From Mycolicibacterium septicum DSM 44393 (GTDB lineage: Bacteria > Actinomycetota > Actinomycetes > Mycobacteriales > Mycobacteriaceae), in assembly GCF_000455325.1 (NCBI RefSeq), contig NZ_HG322952.1, forward strand, positions 800,382 through 864,381: a DNA stretch of 64,000 nt, given 5' to 3'. The number at the start of each line of letters is the position of its first letter. Position 1 is the first letter of the stretch. Shown piece by piece: positions 24,177-32,929 of this stretch. The position numbers were made by a program, and so were the translations under genes. The notes under the pieces were generated by a model. The model was not told the origin of the DNA. It made no database searches and saw nothing but the letters and a program-made list of their open reading frames with translations.

Positions 24177-24542
24177 TCAGGCGCTCCGCGCGGTCGCGAT
24201 CTCGTCGGCCAGCGGTGCGATCGCGGCGATGATCTGACCGACGGTCGACTCGGGCACCCCGGCGTCGGCGAGGCTGTCGCCCAGGTGGCCGGCCACGAGG
24301 TTGAAATGGTGCATGGTGATGCCGCGCCCCTGATGGACCTGCCGCATCGGCGCACCGGCGTAAGGCTGTGGCCCGCCCAGCGCGGCGGCGAAAAACTCCA
24401 CCTGCCTGCCCTTGAGCCGGGCCATGTTGGTTCCGGTGAAGAACCCGGACAGCTGGTCATCGGCCAGCACCCGCCGGTAGAAGTCTTCGACGACGGTCTC
24501 GAGTGCCTCGGCCCCGCCGATCTGGTCATAGATGGTCGTCAT
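24177..24542 (-). CDS. glbN: Group I truncated haemoglobin (trHbN)
   Basis: This encodes a 121-residue globin with the short two-on-two fold: IYDQIGGAEALETVVEDFY with the B10 Tyr, the Phe-rich FFTGTNMARLKGRQVEFF segment, and the proximal His in GITMHHFNLVAGHL. Group I proteins bind O2 and NO; the mycobacterial member is best known for NO dioxygenation. Length fits the family. It stands alone between the tRNA-Lys gene and the DUF732 gene. The tail ADEIATARSA is short. Confidence 0.93.
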   Translation of the reverse strand: MTTIYDQIGGAEALETVVEDFYRRVLADDQLSGFFTGTNMARLKGRQVEFFAAALGGPQPYAGAPMRQVHQGRGITMHHFNLVAGHLGDSLADAGVPESTVGQIIAAIAPLADEIATARSA

Positions 24543-24703
24543 GGCGTCAGCATCGACGAACGCCGTTGCCCTGCAATTACCGCCGCGTAGCCGCTCAGCT
24601 ACAGCGGCCTCACAGGTAAGGGGTATGCGTGAGCGCGGCGGGCCACTCCCGTTTATCGTTATGGCCGGGGGTCGTTCAGCAATTGGATCGAAGGAGTCAC
24701 CGA

Positions 24704-25060
24704 ATGTTGTCCCGGCGCCCGCGCACTCGAGTCATGGCCACCGCGATCGGTGCCGCCGCGCTGGCTGCAAGCGCCGCATTCGGGGCCGCACCGGCCCACG
24801 CGGACGCTCAGGACGACCAGTTCTTCACCATCGTCAACGACCTGAAAATCCCCACGACTTCGCCCGAGGAGGCCGGCCAGGTCGGTCGCGGAGTCTGTGA
24901 CGCGCTCACGAAGGGCAAGATCGAGCCCGCACGCACGGTGCGGGGAGTCATCAGCCAGCTGATGAACCAGGCCGGCATCGACAAGCACCAGGCCGCCAAC
25001 CTGGTGCGGGGCGCGGTCAAGGTCTACTGCCCGCAGAACGCGCCGTTCGTCGGGCGCTGA
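24704..25060 (+). CDS. DUF732 family secreted protein
   Basis: This encodes 118 residues with a signal peptide (ATAIGAAALAASAAFGAAPAHA) and a DUF732 domain: DDQFFTIVNDLKIPTTSPEE, GVCDALTKGK and HQAANLVRGAVKVYCPQ, with the two conserved Cys. This family of small helical secreted proteins is abundant in mycobacteria and has no established function. The ATG at 24704 has an AAGGAG site 8 bases upstream and gives a correct signal peptide; the longer in-frame start does not. Confidence 0.9.
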   Translation: MLSRRPRTRVMATAIGAAALAASAAFGAAPAHADAQDDQFFTIVNDLKIPTTSPEEAGQVGRGVCDALTKGKIEPARTVRGVISQLMNQAGIDKHQAANLVRGAVKVYCPQNAPFVGR

Positions 25061-25065
25061 AGCCC

Positions 25066-26097
25066 TCAGACCTCAGGGCAGTAGTGCATCCCGTTGTCGC
25101 GGTGACCGATTGGCGGCAGGTTGCGGGCCGGGGTGTGCACCAGCGGAGCGTCGGCCGGGATTCGTCCCTTGACGCGATCCCACGCGCTGCGCGCCCGTGG
25201 ATGCATACGGTGCCGGACGGGCACCAGTTTGAAAACCTTGCCGATCACCTTGCCCAGCAGTCGATGGATCTTCTCGTCGCGCTCAGACCAGGTGTATCCC
25301 ATCAGCTCTCGCACCGCCGGGTGGTACAGGCCGACGGTGAACCATACGAACAACGGGTGCACCACGTGCTTGCGCTGCAGCGCCCACATCCAGTCCGGCA
25401 TCTTCGACGCGAACGGCGGCTTCGGCAGCTCACTCAGGTCCAGCACTTCACGGGCAGCCTGGTTGTTCTCTAACACGTTGCGGCACATGTGTTCCCAGTA
25501 GACCTGGAAGTCCTCCCAGGTTTCCGGCACGGGCCGCATGCTCATCCCGTACATCGAGTACCACTGCTTGTGCTCTTCGAACAGCTGCCGCTTGTCGGCC
25601 TCGGAGATCCCGCCCGCGAGCCGGTCCGCCACGATGATCGTGCCGACGAAGAACGTCGAGTGCGCCCAGTAGAAGACCTCGGGATTCAGCGCGTGATAGC
25701 GGCGCCCCTGAGCGTCGACCCCTTTGATGTCGACGTGGTAGTCGCGCACCTCGGCACCGGTCTGCGGCGCGCGGTCCCCGTCGAACACCACGCCACCGAT
25801 GGGGTACAGCGAGCGCAGCAGCCGGGGCCAGCGTTCCTGGAAGAAGATCGAGTGCTCCGTGACCGCCGCGCCGAGCAGCGGGTGCATGTTCTGCATCGAG
25901 CCGGCCCACGGCCCCTGGAGCATGCCCCGCCAGTCGCCGAAGTACTTCCATGTCAGCGAATCCGGTCCGAGCGGGATCGGCGGCGCCTCATAGCCGCCAG
26001 GGGCGGCCGGACAACCCGACGCCACAGCAGCGGATCCGCTGGTCACGGGGCATGTCTCAGAAGTATCTTGTGTCACAGGTGCGCTTTCTGCCGGCAA
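25066..26097 (-). CDS. MpaB-type oxygenase (DUF2236)
   Basis: This encodes 343 residues of the DUF2236/MpaB family, haem-like or metal-dependent oxygenases that include rubber oxygenase-like proteins. Landmarks: GPWAGSMQNMHPLLGAAVTEHS, RDYHVDIKGVD, the HSTFFVGTIIVADRLAG helix and the basic end RHRMHPRARSAWDRVKG. The first 30 residues have two Cys and are poorly ordered, so the true start could be later. It diverges from a TetR gene, and both resemble M. tuberculosis Rv0826 and Rv0825c next to desA1. A secondary product is not known. Confidence 0.85.
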   Translation of the reverse strand: MPAESAPVTQDTSETCPVTSGSAAVASGCPAAPGGYEAPPIPLGPDSLTWKYFGDWRGMLQGPWAGSMQNMHPLLGAAVTEHSIFFQERWPRLLRSLYPIGGVVFDGDRAPQTGAEVRDYHVDIKGVDAQGRRYHALNPEVFYWAHSTFFVGTIIVADRLAGGISEADKRQLFEEHKQWYSMYGMSMRPVPETWEDFQVYWEHMCRNVLENNQAAREVLDLSELPKPPFASKMPDWMWALQRKHVVHPLFVWFTVGLYHPAVRELMGYTWSERDEKIHRLLGKVIGKVFKLVPVRHRMHPRARSAWDRVKGRIPADAPLVHTPARNLPPIGHRDNGMHYCPEV

Positions 26098-26119
26098 GAC
26101 GATGGTCCTGTTTCAAAAG

Positions 26120-26137
26120 TGACTACATACGTTGTCA
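26120..26137. promoter_or_regulatory. Imperfect dyad in the mpaB/tetR divergent region
   Basis: TGACTACATACGTTGTCA has 9-bp half-sites that match in seven positions. It lies between the divergent starts, 19 bp before the TetR GTG, where a TetR autoregulator would bind. The evidence is positional and the repeat is weak. Confidence 0.4.
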
Positions 26138-26156
26138 TCAAAGCTTAGGAGTAGAT

Positions 26157-26741
26157 GTGCCATCCGGTCAACGACGCGGCCGATGGTCGGGCGTTCCGCT
26201 TCAGGAACGCACGGCTCGCCGGCGCGACGAACTGATCGCCGCAGGCGTCACCCTGCTGGGCAAAGCCGACGGCCCGGCCCTCACGGTCCGCGCGGTGTGC
26301 CGCGCGGCCGAACTCACCGAACGGTATTTCTACGAGAGCTTCACCGACCGCGACACCTTCGTGCGGGCCGTCTACGACGACGTCTGCGCCCGGGCGATGT
26401 CGGCGCTGACCACCGCCGTCACTCCCCGCGACGCGGTGGAACAATTCGTCGCCATCATGGTCGACGACCCCACCCGCGGCCGCGTGCTGTTGCTGGCCCC
26501 CGAATCCGAGCCGGTGCTCACCCGCTCGGGCGCGGAGTGGATGCCCGACTTCATCGGCCTGCTGCAACGCAAACTGACCCGCATCGCCGACCCGGTGCGT
26601 CAGGCGATGGTCGCCACCAGCCTGATCGGCGCGCTCACGGCGCTGTTCACCGCGTACCTCGACGACAGGCTGCCGGCCAGCCGCGAGCAGTTCATCGACT
26701 ACTGCGTCGACATGCTGCTCGGCCGGGCCGGCAGCTTCTGA
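26157..26741 (+). CDS. TetR family transcriptional regulator
   Basis: This encodes 194 residues. The HTH contains LTVRAVCRAAELTERYFYES and the ligand domain ends CVDMLLGRAGSF. No ATG fits the frame; the GTG at 26157 has an AGGAG site (26147-26151) 5 bases before it, and gives a basic N-terminal arm (VPSGQRRGRWSGVPLQERTA). It diverges from the MpaB-type oxygenase gene and probably regulates it. By position it corresponds to Rv0825c beside desA1. Confidence 0.87.
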   Translation: MPSGQRRGRWSGVPLQERTARRRDELIAAGVTLLGKADGPALTVRAVCRAAELTERYFYESFTDRDTFVRAVYDDVCARAMSALTTAVTPRDAVEQFVAIMVDDPTRGRVLLLAPESEPVLTRSGAEWMPDFIGLLQRKLTRIADPVRQAMVATSLIGALTALFTAYLDDRLPASREQFIDYCVDMLLGRAGSF

Positions 26742-26756
26742 GGGATCCCGGGAGCT

Positions 26757-27197
26757 CTACTCGTCAGGCGTGCTGGCCTCGGCGATCGGCTCCTGCTCCG
26801 CCGCGGCGGCCTCATCTTCGGCCGCCTTGGCCTCACGGCCCGCCGGGCTGGCTATCGACGCGCCCGGATGTTCCTCGGTGGCGTGGTCGCCATCGCAGTT
26901 GAGTGCCACCTGGGTGACGTCTTCTTTGTATTCGTAGTAGGTGTCGGACGTCTGCGGCACCAACTGCCGGACGGTCCACGCGCTGGTGACGATGCACTCG
27001 TCACGCGGCAAGCGACTGCCCACGGTGACCGCGACATGCGCAGTGCCTCCGCCGTCCTCGATAGCCGTGACAGCGTCGCTGTAGGTCTGCCCCACCACGT
27101 CCGGTGCCGCTTGGGCCGCCCCCGCGCCCACGACCGCGAACGCAAAACCCGCCGCGGATACACCGATGACACTTCCGAACCCGATCGCGATCTTCAT
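26757..27197 (-). CDS. Exported PASTA-like protein, paralogue 1
   Basis: This encodes 146 residues with a signal peptide (GFAFAVVGAGAAQA), then one PASTA-like unit (PDVVGQTYSDAVTAIEDGGG ... VAVTVGSRLPRDECIVTSAW) and a Glu/Ala-rich acidic tail ending STPDE. Two Cys (DECIVT, LNCDGD) are kept in both paralogues. PASTA units in kinases and PBPs bind peptidoglycan pieces; a single secreted unit might bind envelope material, but that is inference. A second copy lies 180 bp upstream on the same strand. Confidence 0.72.
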   Translation of the reverse strand: MKIAIGFGSVIGVSAAGFAFAVVGAGAAQAAPDVVGQTYSDAVTAIEDGGGTAHVAVTVGSRLPRDECIVTSAWTVRQLVPQTSDTYYEYKEDVTQVALNCDGDHATEEHPGASIASPAGREAKAAEDEAAAAEQEPIAEASTPDE

Positions 27198-27377
27198 CTA
27201 GCCCGACCTTCCCCGTCCGGTGATCTCTCCCGGAGAGGTGGGGTGCCAGCGTTTACGCCCGCGCTTGTCAGCCGCCCCTCGTTCCGCGGCAAGGTGCCAC
27301 AGAAGACTCTTTGGGAGCTGACCTGAAGTTTAGTCGGCGATTAGGCTCACATCGAGTAATTAACGGCCACTTAACCG

Positions 27378-27833
27378 CTACTCGTCGGGGGTGCTGACCT
27401 CTTCGAGCTGCTCCTGCTGGGCAGCTGCGGCCTCCGCCTCAGCCTTCGCCTCTTCCTCGTCGGAAGCCGCCTTGGCCTCACGGCCCGCCGGGCTGGCCAC
27501 CGATGCGCCGCCGTGGGTGGCGGTCGCATGGTCACCGTCGCAGTTCAACGCGACCATGACCTCGCTGTCGGCATGCCCGAAAGAGCCGCCGCTGTCGCGC
27601 ACGAACGGGGCGTCCCATGCGTTGGTGACGATGCAATCACCCTGGGACAGCTTGCTTCCCACCGTGACGGCCACCTTGGCGCTGCCGCCGCCGTCCTCGA
27701 TCGCGCTCGAAGCGTCCGAGTAGGTTTGGCCGACAACGTCAGGTGCGGCAGCCGCGACTCCGGCGCCGAACAGCAGGGATACAGCCGCACCGGTGGCAAT
27801 TGCAGCTCCGGCACCAAAGACAACCTTTTTCAC
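27378..27833 (-). CDS. Exported PASTA-like protein, paralogue 2
   Basis: This encodes 151 residues with the same order as its neighbour: signal peptide (ATGAAVSLLFGAGVAAAA), PASTA-like unit (PDVVGQTYSDASSAIEDGGG ... KLSQGDCIVTNAW), conserved Cys in LNCDGDHATATH, and a Glu/Ala-rich tail (REAKAASDEEEAKAEAEAAA) ending STPDE. The two ORFs look like a recent tandem duplication that has diverged in the middle segment and tail. Their charged tails may form a coiled or extended region. No function is known to me. Confidence 0.75.
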   Translation of the reverse strand: MKKVVFGAGAAIATGAAVSLLFGAGVAAAAPDVVGQTYSDASSAIEDGGGSAKVAVTVGSKLSQGDCIVTNAWDAPFVRDSGGSFGHADSEVMVALNCDGDHATATHGGASVASPAGREAKAASDEEEAKAEAEAAAAQQEQLEEVSTPDE

Positions 27834-27962
27834 GTGTGCCCAACCTCCGAGCGTGGGTATCCGACAGATGTTCGTGCGGATCCTACAGTCGCCGCGGGCG
27901 TGACGCAGGGCTCGCGAACGCGCCCGCGGGGCAACTTGATGTCACCGGTTTACACAGATATA

Positions 27963-27990
27963 TTGACTGCTACCAACAGGTACAGATAAC
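27963..27990 (+). promoter_or_regulatory. Probable desA1 promoter
   Basis: TTGACT (27963-27968) and GATAAC (27985-27990) are spaced 16 bp apart, 35 bp upstream of the desA1 ATG. This resembles a housekeeping mycobacterial promoter. A strong ribosome site (GAGGAGGG) precedes the ATG. Confidence 0.5.
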
Positions 27991-28025
27991 TGAGCGTCCC
28001 AAGGACGCGAGGAGGGTGAGCGCAC

Positions 28026-29027
28026 ATGACGCAGGAATACACAGACCTGCAGCTCCTGCACGAACTCGAGCCTGTCGTTGAGACCAGCATCAACCGCCAC
28101 ATGCGGATGCGTAAGGACTGGAATCCCCACGACTTCATCCCGTGGTCGGACGGCAAGAACTACTACGCACTCGGCGGCCAGGACTGGGATCCCGAGCAGT
28201 CGAAGCTGTCCGAGGTCGCCAGGACCGCGATGATTCAGAACCTGCTCACCGAGGACAACCTGCCCTCGTATCACCGCGAGATCGCGATGAACATGGGCAT
28301 GGATGGCGCTTGGGGCAACTGGGTCAACCGCTGGACCGCCGAGGAGAACCGCCACGGCATCGCCCTGCGCGACTACCTCGTCGTCACCCGTGCCGTCGAC
28401 CCCGTCGAGCTGGAAGAACTGCGCGTCGAGCAGGTCACCCGCGGCTTCTCCCCCGGCCAGAACCAGCAGGGCGATCTCTTCGCCGAGAGCCTCTTCGACT
28501 CGGTGATGTACGTGTCGTTCCAGGAACTCGCGACCCGCGTCAGCCACCGCAACACCGGCAAGGCCTGCGACGACCCGATCGCCGATCAGCTGCTGCAGCG
28601 CATCTCCGCCGATGAGAACCTGCACATGATCTTCTACCGCGACGTCTCGGCGGCCGGCCTGGACATCTCCCCCAACCAGGGCATGGCGTCGCTGCACCGC
28701 GTGCTGGACAACTTCAAGATGCCCGGATACACGGTGCCCGACTTCCGCCGTAAGGCCGTCATCATCGCCGTCGGCGGCGTCTACGACCCGCGCATCCACC
28801 TGGACGACGTGGTGATGCCGGTGCTGCGCAAGTGGCGCATCTTCGAGCGCGAGGACTTCAGCGGCGAGGGCGCGCGGCTGCGCGACGACCTCGGCCGCAT
28901 CGTCGAGGAGCTCGAGGACGCCTGCGACAAGTTCGAGGTCGCCAAGGAGCGCCGCCTGGAGCGCGAGCGCAAGGTGGCCGAGAAGAAGGCCATGAAGAAC
29001 CTGCTGGTGTCGTCATCGTCCTCGTAA
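28026..29027 (+). CDS. desA1: Acyl-[ACP] desaturase DesA1
   Basis: This encodes a 333-residue soluble di-iron desaturase of the plant stearoyl-ACP type. The iron ligands lie in two (D/E)EXXH motifs, TAEENRHGIAL and SADENLHMIFY, with a further Glu in ...TEDNLPSYHREI. In mycobacteria DesA1 desaturates acyl chains for mycolic acid synthesis and is essential. The C-terminal tail is a charged helix (ERRLERERKVAEKKAMKNLL). Position next to dus, the LCP gene and phoU matches Rv0824c in M. tuberculosis. Confidence 0.95.
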   Translation: MTQEYTDLQLLHELEPVVETSINRHMRMRKDWNPHDFIPWSDGKNYYALGGQDWDPEQSKLSEVARTAMIQNLLTEDNLPSYHREIAMNMGMDGAWGNWVNRWTAEENRHGIALRDYLVVTRAVDPVELEELRVEQVTRGFSPGQNQQGDLFAESLFDSVMYVSFQELATRVSHRNTGKACDDPIADQLLQRISADENLHMIFYRDVSAAGLDISPNQGMASLHRVLDNFKMPGYTVPDFRRKAVIIAVGGVYDPRIHLDDVVMPVLRKWRIFEREDFSGEGARLRDDLGRIVEELEDACDKFEVAKERRLERERKVAEKKAMKNLLVSSSSS

Positions 29028-29077
29028 GTTCCACCGTCGAATCGGCCCGATCCCAACTTCGGATCGGGCCGTTCGCG

Positions 29078-30190
29078 TTGCCCAGCCCAGTTGTCCTGGC
29101 CCCGATGGCCGGGGTGACCAATGTGGCGTTCCGCACGCTGTGCCGCGAGCTCGAGATCGCCCGCGCCGGAACCGTCAGCGGGCTCTACGTGTGCGAGATG
29201 GTCACCGCCCGGGCCCTGGTCGAGCGCCATCCGGTCACCATGCACATGACGACGTTCGCGCCCGACGAGTCGCCGCGGTCGCTGCAGCTGTACACCGTGG
29301 ACCCGGAAACCACGTACCGGGCAGCCAAGATGATCGCCGACGAAGGCATGGCCGACCACATCGACATGAACTTCGGCTGCCCCGTGCCCAAGGTCACCAA
29401 GCGCGGCGGTGGATCGGCACTGCCCTACAAGCGGCGGCTGTTCGGCCAGATCGTGGCCGCCGCGGTTCGTGGTGTCGAGGGCACCGACATTCCGGTGACG
29501 GTCAAGTTCCGGATCGGCATCGACGACGCCCACCACACCCACCTGGATGCCGGGCGGATCGCCCAGGAGGAAGGCGCGGCTGCCGTAGCGCTGCATGCCC
29601 GCACCGCCGCCCAGCGCTACTCCGGCACCGCCGACTGGGACCAGATCGCCGCGCTCAAAGACCACGTCACCAGCATTCCGGTGCTGGGCAACGGCGACAT
29701 CTTCGAAGCCGACGACGCGCTGGCGATGATGGCCGCGACCGGCTGCGACGGCGTGGTCATCGGCCGGGGCTGCCTCGGCCGGCCCTGGCTGTTCGCCGAG
29801 CTCTCGGCGGCCTTCACCGGGCGCCAGGCCGCCACCCCGCCGACCCTTGGCGAGGTGGCCGACATCGTGCGCCGCCACGGCGAGCTGCTCAGCGAGCATT
29901 TCGGCGAGGACAAGGGCATGCGCGACATCCGCAAGCACGTGGCCTGGTACCTGCACGGTTTCCCGGCAGGCGCTGATCTGCGGCGCGGGCTGGCCTTGGT
30001 CAAGACCCTCCGGGAGCTCGACGACCTGCTCGACCAACTCGACGGCGACGCCCCGTTCCCGCCCGCGGCCACCGGTCCGCGCGGCCGGCAGGGCTCGGCC
30101 GCCTCGGTGTCACTGCCCGAGGGATGGCTCGACGATCCCGACGACTGCGCGGTGCCGATCGGGGCCGACGTGATGCATTCCGGAGGCTGA
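29078..30190 (+). CDS. dus: tRNA-dihydrouridine synthase
   Basis: This encodes about 370 residues of an FMN-dependent Dus enzyme that reduces uridine in the D-loop of tRNA. Landmarks: PVVLAPMAGVTNVAFR, catalytic Cys in DMNFGCPVPKV, RGGGSALP, VKFRIGID, ALHARTAAQRYSG (active-site loop), VLGNGDIFEADDA and VVIGRGCLGRPWLF. The start is uncertain. Homology begins around 29057 (RIGPFAL) and no ATG or GTG is available there; the only start codon I see after the desA1 stop is a TTG at 29078, which would drop those residues. It is the homologue of Rv0823c by position. Confidence 0.9.
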   Translation: MPSPVVLAPMAGVTNVAFRTLCRELEIARAGTVSGLYVCEMVTARALVERHPVTMHMTTFAPDESPRSLQLYTVDPETTYRAAKMIADEGMADHIDMNFGCPVPKVTKRGGGSALPYKRRLFGQIVAAAVRGVEGTDIPVTVKFRIGIDDAHHTHLDAGRIAQEEGAAAVALHARTAAQRYSGTADWDQIAALKDHVTSIPVLGNGDIFEADDALAMMAATGCDGVVIGRGCLGRPWLFAELSAAFTGRQAATPPTLGEVADIVRRHGELLSEHFGEDKGMRDIRKHVAWYLHGFPAGADLRRGLALVKTLRELDDLLDQLDGDAPFPPAATGPRGRQGSAASVSLPEGWLDDPDDCAVPIGADVMHSGG

Positions 30191-30427
30191 CCTGCAGTCC
30201 CACCGAGACGACTTCGAGACAGCTCTGTCACCGGGTTGGGTCTAGCTCAGCCTCAGGATGTCTCAGTACGATGAAAACCCTGCCGCGGCTGGCTCAAGTA
30301 GCCAGTCCGGCACAGTGCTGCTAGAAGAGATGAGGAGAAAAACCTCAGCAGCACCCAAGTCACACCGCGGGAACGATGCGCACCGACGCGCACGCGCGAG
30401 TTCGAAGAGTCGGAGGCCGGTAAGGAC

Positions 30428-32845
30428 ATGAGTGACGGTGATAACGCCACTCCCGGCCGTCGGCACCGCGCGCCGGAGGATTCGTCGGACAACAAATGGA
30501 TTACCCGATCCCGGCAGCCTTTGCCAGGCGCCGCGCCGTGGGAACGCCAAGATGCGCCGCTACCCGATGATTCACCGGTCGACGAGCCCACCGGCAGTCA
30601 CGCCGACGGGGTAACTGTCGCCGATCTGATCGCCAAGGTCGCCGGGACCGGATTCACCCCGACGCGGCACCGGCTGGAACCCGACGAGCCGGAAGACGTC
30701 GAACCGGAACCAGAGCCGGAGCCCGAGCCCGAGCCGGCGTACGTCTTCGAACCAGAGCCGGAACCGTATGTCTACGAACCGGAGCCCGAACCGGAGTTCA
30801 TCCACGAGGCGGAGCCGGAGCCGGCCTACCTCGAAGAAGAGTCGGAAGCCGAGCCGGTCTACGTCCGCCCGCACGTGCCCGACCCCACCGACGTCATCGA
30901 AGCGGTGCGGATCGACCCCGAAGACGACGAACCCCAGGATTTCCCCGTAGTCGAGGATTACCCCGAGCACTTCGACGACTCTTTCGACGAGCCCTTCCAC
31001 GAGTCGTTCGACCACGAACCGCACGAGGACTCGTTCGCGGAGCCGATCGCCGCGCCCGCAGAGGGCTCGCTGGAGCACCACGAGGCCGAAGCCGACAACA
31101 CCGACACCGACGTGCTCCCGGCCCTGCCCGCGGTCTACGAATACGAGGCACCCCAGGAGCGCCCGCCGTGGCGGGCCGGCCGGGTGCCCGCGGACGAGCA
31201 CGATCCCGACGAGACCACCGTGATCGAGGCAGTGCGGCCGCCGCTCAACCGCCGGGTGATCCTGGCCGGGCGCGCCGCCGCCGCGATGCTCGCGGTCCTC
31301 ACCCTGGTCCTCACCGGCGGGGCCTGGCAGTGGCAGTCCTCGAAGAACAACAGCCTCAACAAGGTCGCGGCGCTGGATCTCAATTCGCGCGACATCCTCG
31401 ACCCCAACGCCCAGTTCGGCGACGAGAACTTCCTGATCATCGGCACTGACAGCCGGTTCGGTGACAACGGGGGCATGGGTGCCGGCGGCACGGAGGATGC
31501 CGGGGGCGCCCGATCCGACACCATCATGCTGGTGAACATCCCGGCCAACCGGGAACGTGTCGTCGCCGTGTCGTTCCCCCGCGACCTGTCGATCACCCCG
31601 ATGAAGTGCGAACCCTGGAACGCCGAGACGGCGACCTACGGTCCGCTGTACGACGAGGACACCGAGACCTACGGCCCCGACGAGGTCTACACCGAGACCA
31701 AGCTGAACTCGGCCTTCGCCTTCGGCGGCCCGAAGTGCCTGGTGAAGGTGATCCAGAAGCTGTCCGGGTTGTCCATCAACCGGTTCATGGCCGTTGATTT
31801 CTCCGGCTTCTCGAAGATGGTCGATGCGCTCGGCGGGGTCGAGGTGTGCAGCACCACCCCACTTGAGGACTACGAACTGGGCTCGGTTCTGCCCAATGCC
31901 GGACGTCAGATGATCGACGGCCATACCGCCCTGAACTATGTCCGGGCCCGTCAGGTGACCACCGAATACAACGGGGACTACGGGCGGATCAAACGCCAGC
32001 AGCTGTTCTTGTCCTCGCTCCTGCGCGCGCTGATCTCGCGAGACACATTCTTCTCCCTGAACAAGCTGAACAACGTGGTCAACATGTTCATCAGCGACAG
32101 CTTCGTCGACAACATCAAGACCAAGGACCTGGTCGACCTCGGGCAGTCCGTCCAGGGCGTGAACGCCGGCCGGATCACCTTCGTCACCGTGCCGACCGTC
32201 GGATACGCCGACGAGTACGGCAACGAGGTCCCGCGCACCGACGACATGCGGGCCCTGTTCGACGCGATCATCAACGACGACCCACTGCCCGGTGAGAAGA
32301 ATCCGGACAACACCCCGGTGCCCGGCACCCCCGAATCGGCGACCTCGTCGGTCCAGGCTGCCGCGCCGTCGGAGACACCCCAGTCGACCGCTCCGGCCCC
32401 CGCGCCGGCCACGACCGACAGCGGTGAGATGGTCAACGCCGTCACCACCGAACCGCAGCAGGTCACGGTGCAGGTGTCCAACTCGACCGGCCAGAGCGGC
32501 CTGGCCTCCACAGCGGCCACCGAGCTGCAGGAACACGGCTTCAACGTCAACACCCCGGACGACTACCCGAGCATTCTTCCGGCGACCACGGTGTTCTTCT
32601 CCCCCGGTAACGAGGAGGCGGCCGCGACCGTGGCCAGCTCGTTCACCAACCCGACCATCGAACGCGTATCGGGTATGGGTGACGTGGTGCAGGTGGTGCT
32701 GGGCTCGGACTTCTACACGGTCAACGCGCCGACCCCGAGCGGTTCCGAGGTGCAGGTACACGTGCTGAAGGGCACCGGCGCCAGCCCGACGCACCTTCCC
32801 GAGGACCTGACCGTCACCAACGCCGCGGACACCACCTGCGAATAG
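30428..32845 (+). CDS. LytR-CpsA-Psr (LCP) family cell-wall ligase with long acidic N-terminal region
   Basis: This encodes 805 residues. The first 270 or so are cytosolic, acidic and repetitive (EPEPEPEPEP, VYEPEPEPEF and similar units), followed by one membrane segment (AAAAMLAVLTLVLTGGAW), an LCP domain (NFLIIGTDSRFGD, GARSDTIMLVNIP, VVAVSFPRDLSITP, LNYVRARQVT) and a C-terminal LytR_C domain (about 685-770). LCP proteins attach arabinogalactan to peptidoglycan outside the membrane. It is larger than the M. tuberculosis counterpart (Rv0822c) because of the Glu-Pro repeats. It is downstream of dus and before phoU. Confidence 0.92.
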   Translation: MSDGDNATPGRRHRAPEDSSDNKWITRSRQPLPGAAPWERQDAPLPDDSPVDEPTGSHADGVTVADLIAKVAGTGFTPTRHRLEPDEPEDVEPEPEPEPEPEPAYVFEPEPEPYVYEPEPEPEFIHEAEPEPAYLEEESEAEPVYVRPHVPDPTDVIEAVRIDPEDDEPQDFPVVEDYPEHFDDSFDEPFHESFDHEPHEDSFAEPIAAPAEGSLEHHEAEADNTDTDVLPALPAVYEYEAPQERPPWRAGRVPADEHDPDETTVIEAVRPPLNRRVILAGRAAAAMLAVLTLVLTGGAWQWQSSKNNSLNKVAALDLNSRDILDPNAQFGDENFLIIGTDSRFGDNGGMGAGGTEDAGGARSDTIMLVNIPANRERVVAVSFPRDLSITPMKCEPWNAETATYGPLYDEDTETYGPDEVYTETKLNSAFAFGGPKCLVKVIQKLSGLSINRFMAVDFSGFSKMVDALGGVEVCSTTPLEDYELGSVLPNAGRQMIDGHTALNYVRARQVTTEYNGDYGRIKRQQLFLSSLLRALISRDTFFSLNKLNNVVNMFISDSFVDNIKTKDLVDLGQSVQGVNAGRITFVTVPTVGYADEYGNEVPRTDDMRALFDAIINDDPLPGEKNPDNTPVPGTPESATSSVQAAAPSETPQSTAPAPAPATTDSGEMVNAVTTEPQQVTVQVSNSTGQSGLASTAATELQEHGFNVNTPDDYPSILPATTVFFSPGNEEAAATVASSFTNPTIERVSGMGDVVQVVLGSDFYTVNAPTPSGSEVQVHVLKGTGASPTHLPEDLTVTNAADTTCE

Positions 32846-32866
32846 TCCGGCGACCTGGGTGGACGG

Positions 32867-32889
32867 CATTCACCGTTCGTTCATCGTTG
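32867..32889 (+). promoter_or_regulatory. PHO-box-like direct repeat upstream of phoU
   Basis: The two units CATTCACCGTT and CGTTCATCGTT carry TTCA at 32869 and 32880, exactly 11 bp apart. This is the phasing of PHO boxes bound by PhoP/RegX3-type regulators. The ATG of phoU is 40 bp downstream. The same phasing occurs before pstS (58820-58857). Confidence 0.6.
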
Positions 32890-32929
32890 CATCGTGACTA
32901 CAGGCCCGTTGACCGCCTAATCTTGCAGC

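Noticed and set aside
30572..32869. A 765-codon open frame on the minus strand across the LCP gene
   Set aside because: It is a shadow of the high-GC, Glu/Pro-rich plus-strand gene; its product is Val/Arg/Gly-rich without any domain, while the plus-strand product has LCP and LytR_C domains.
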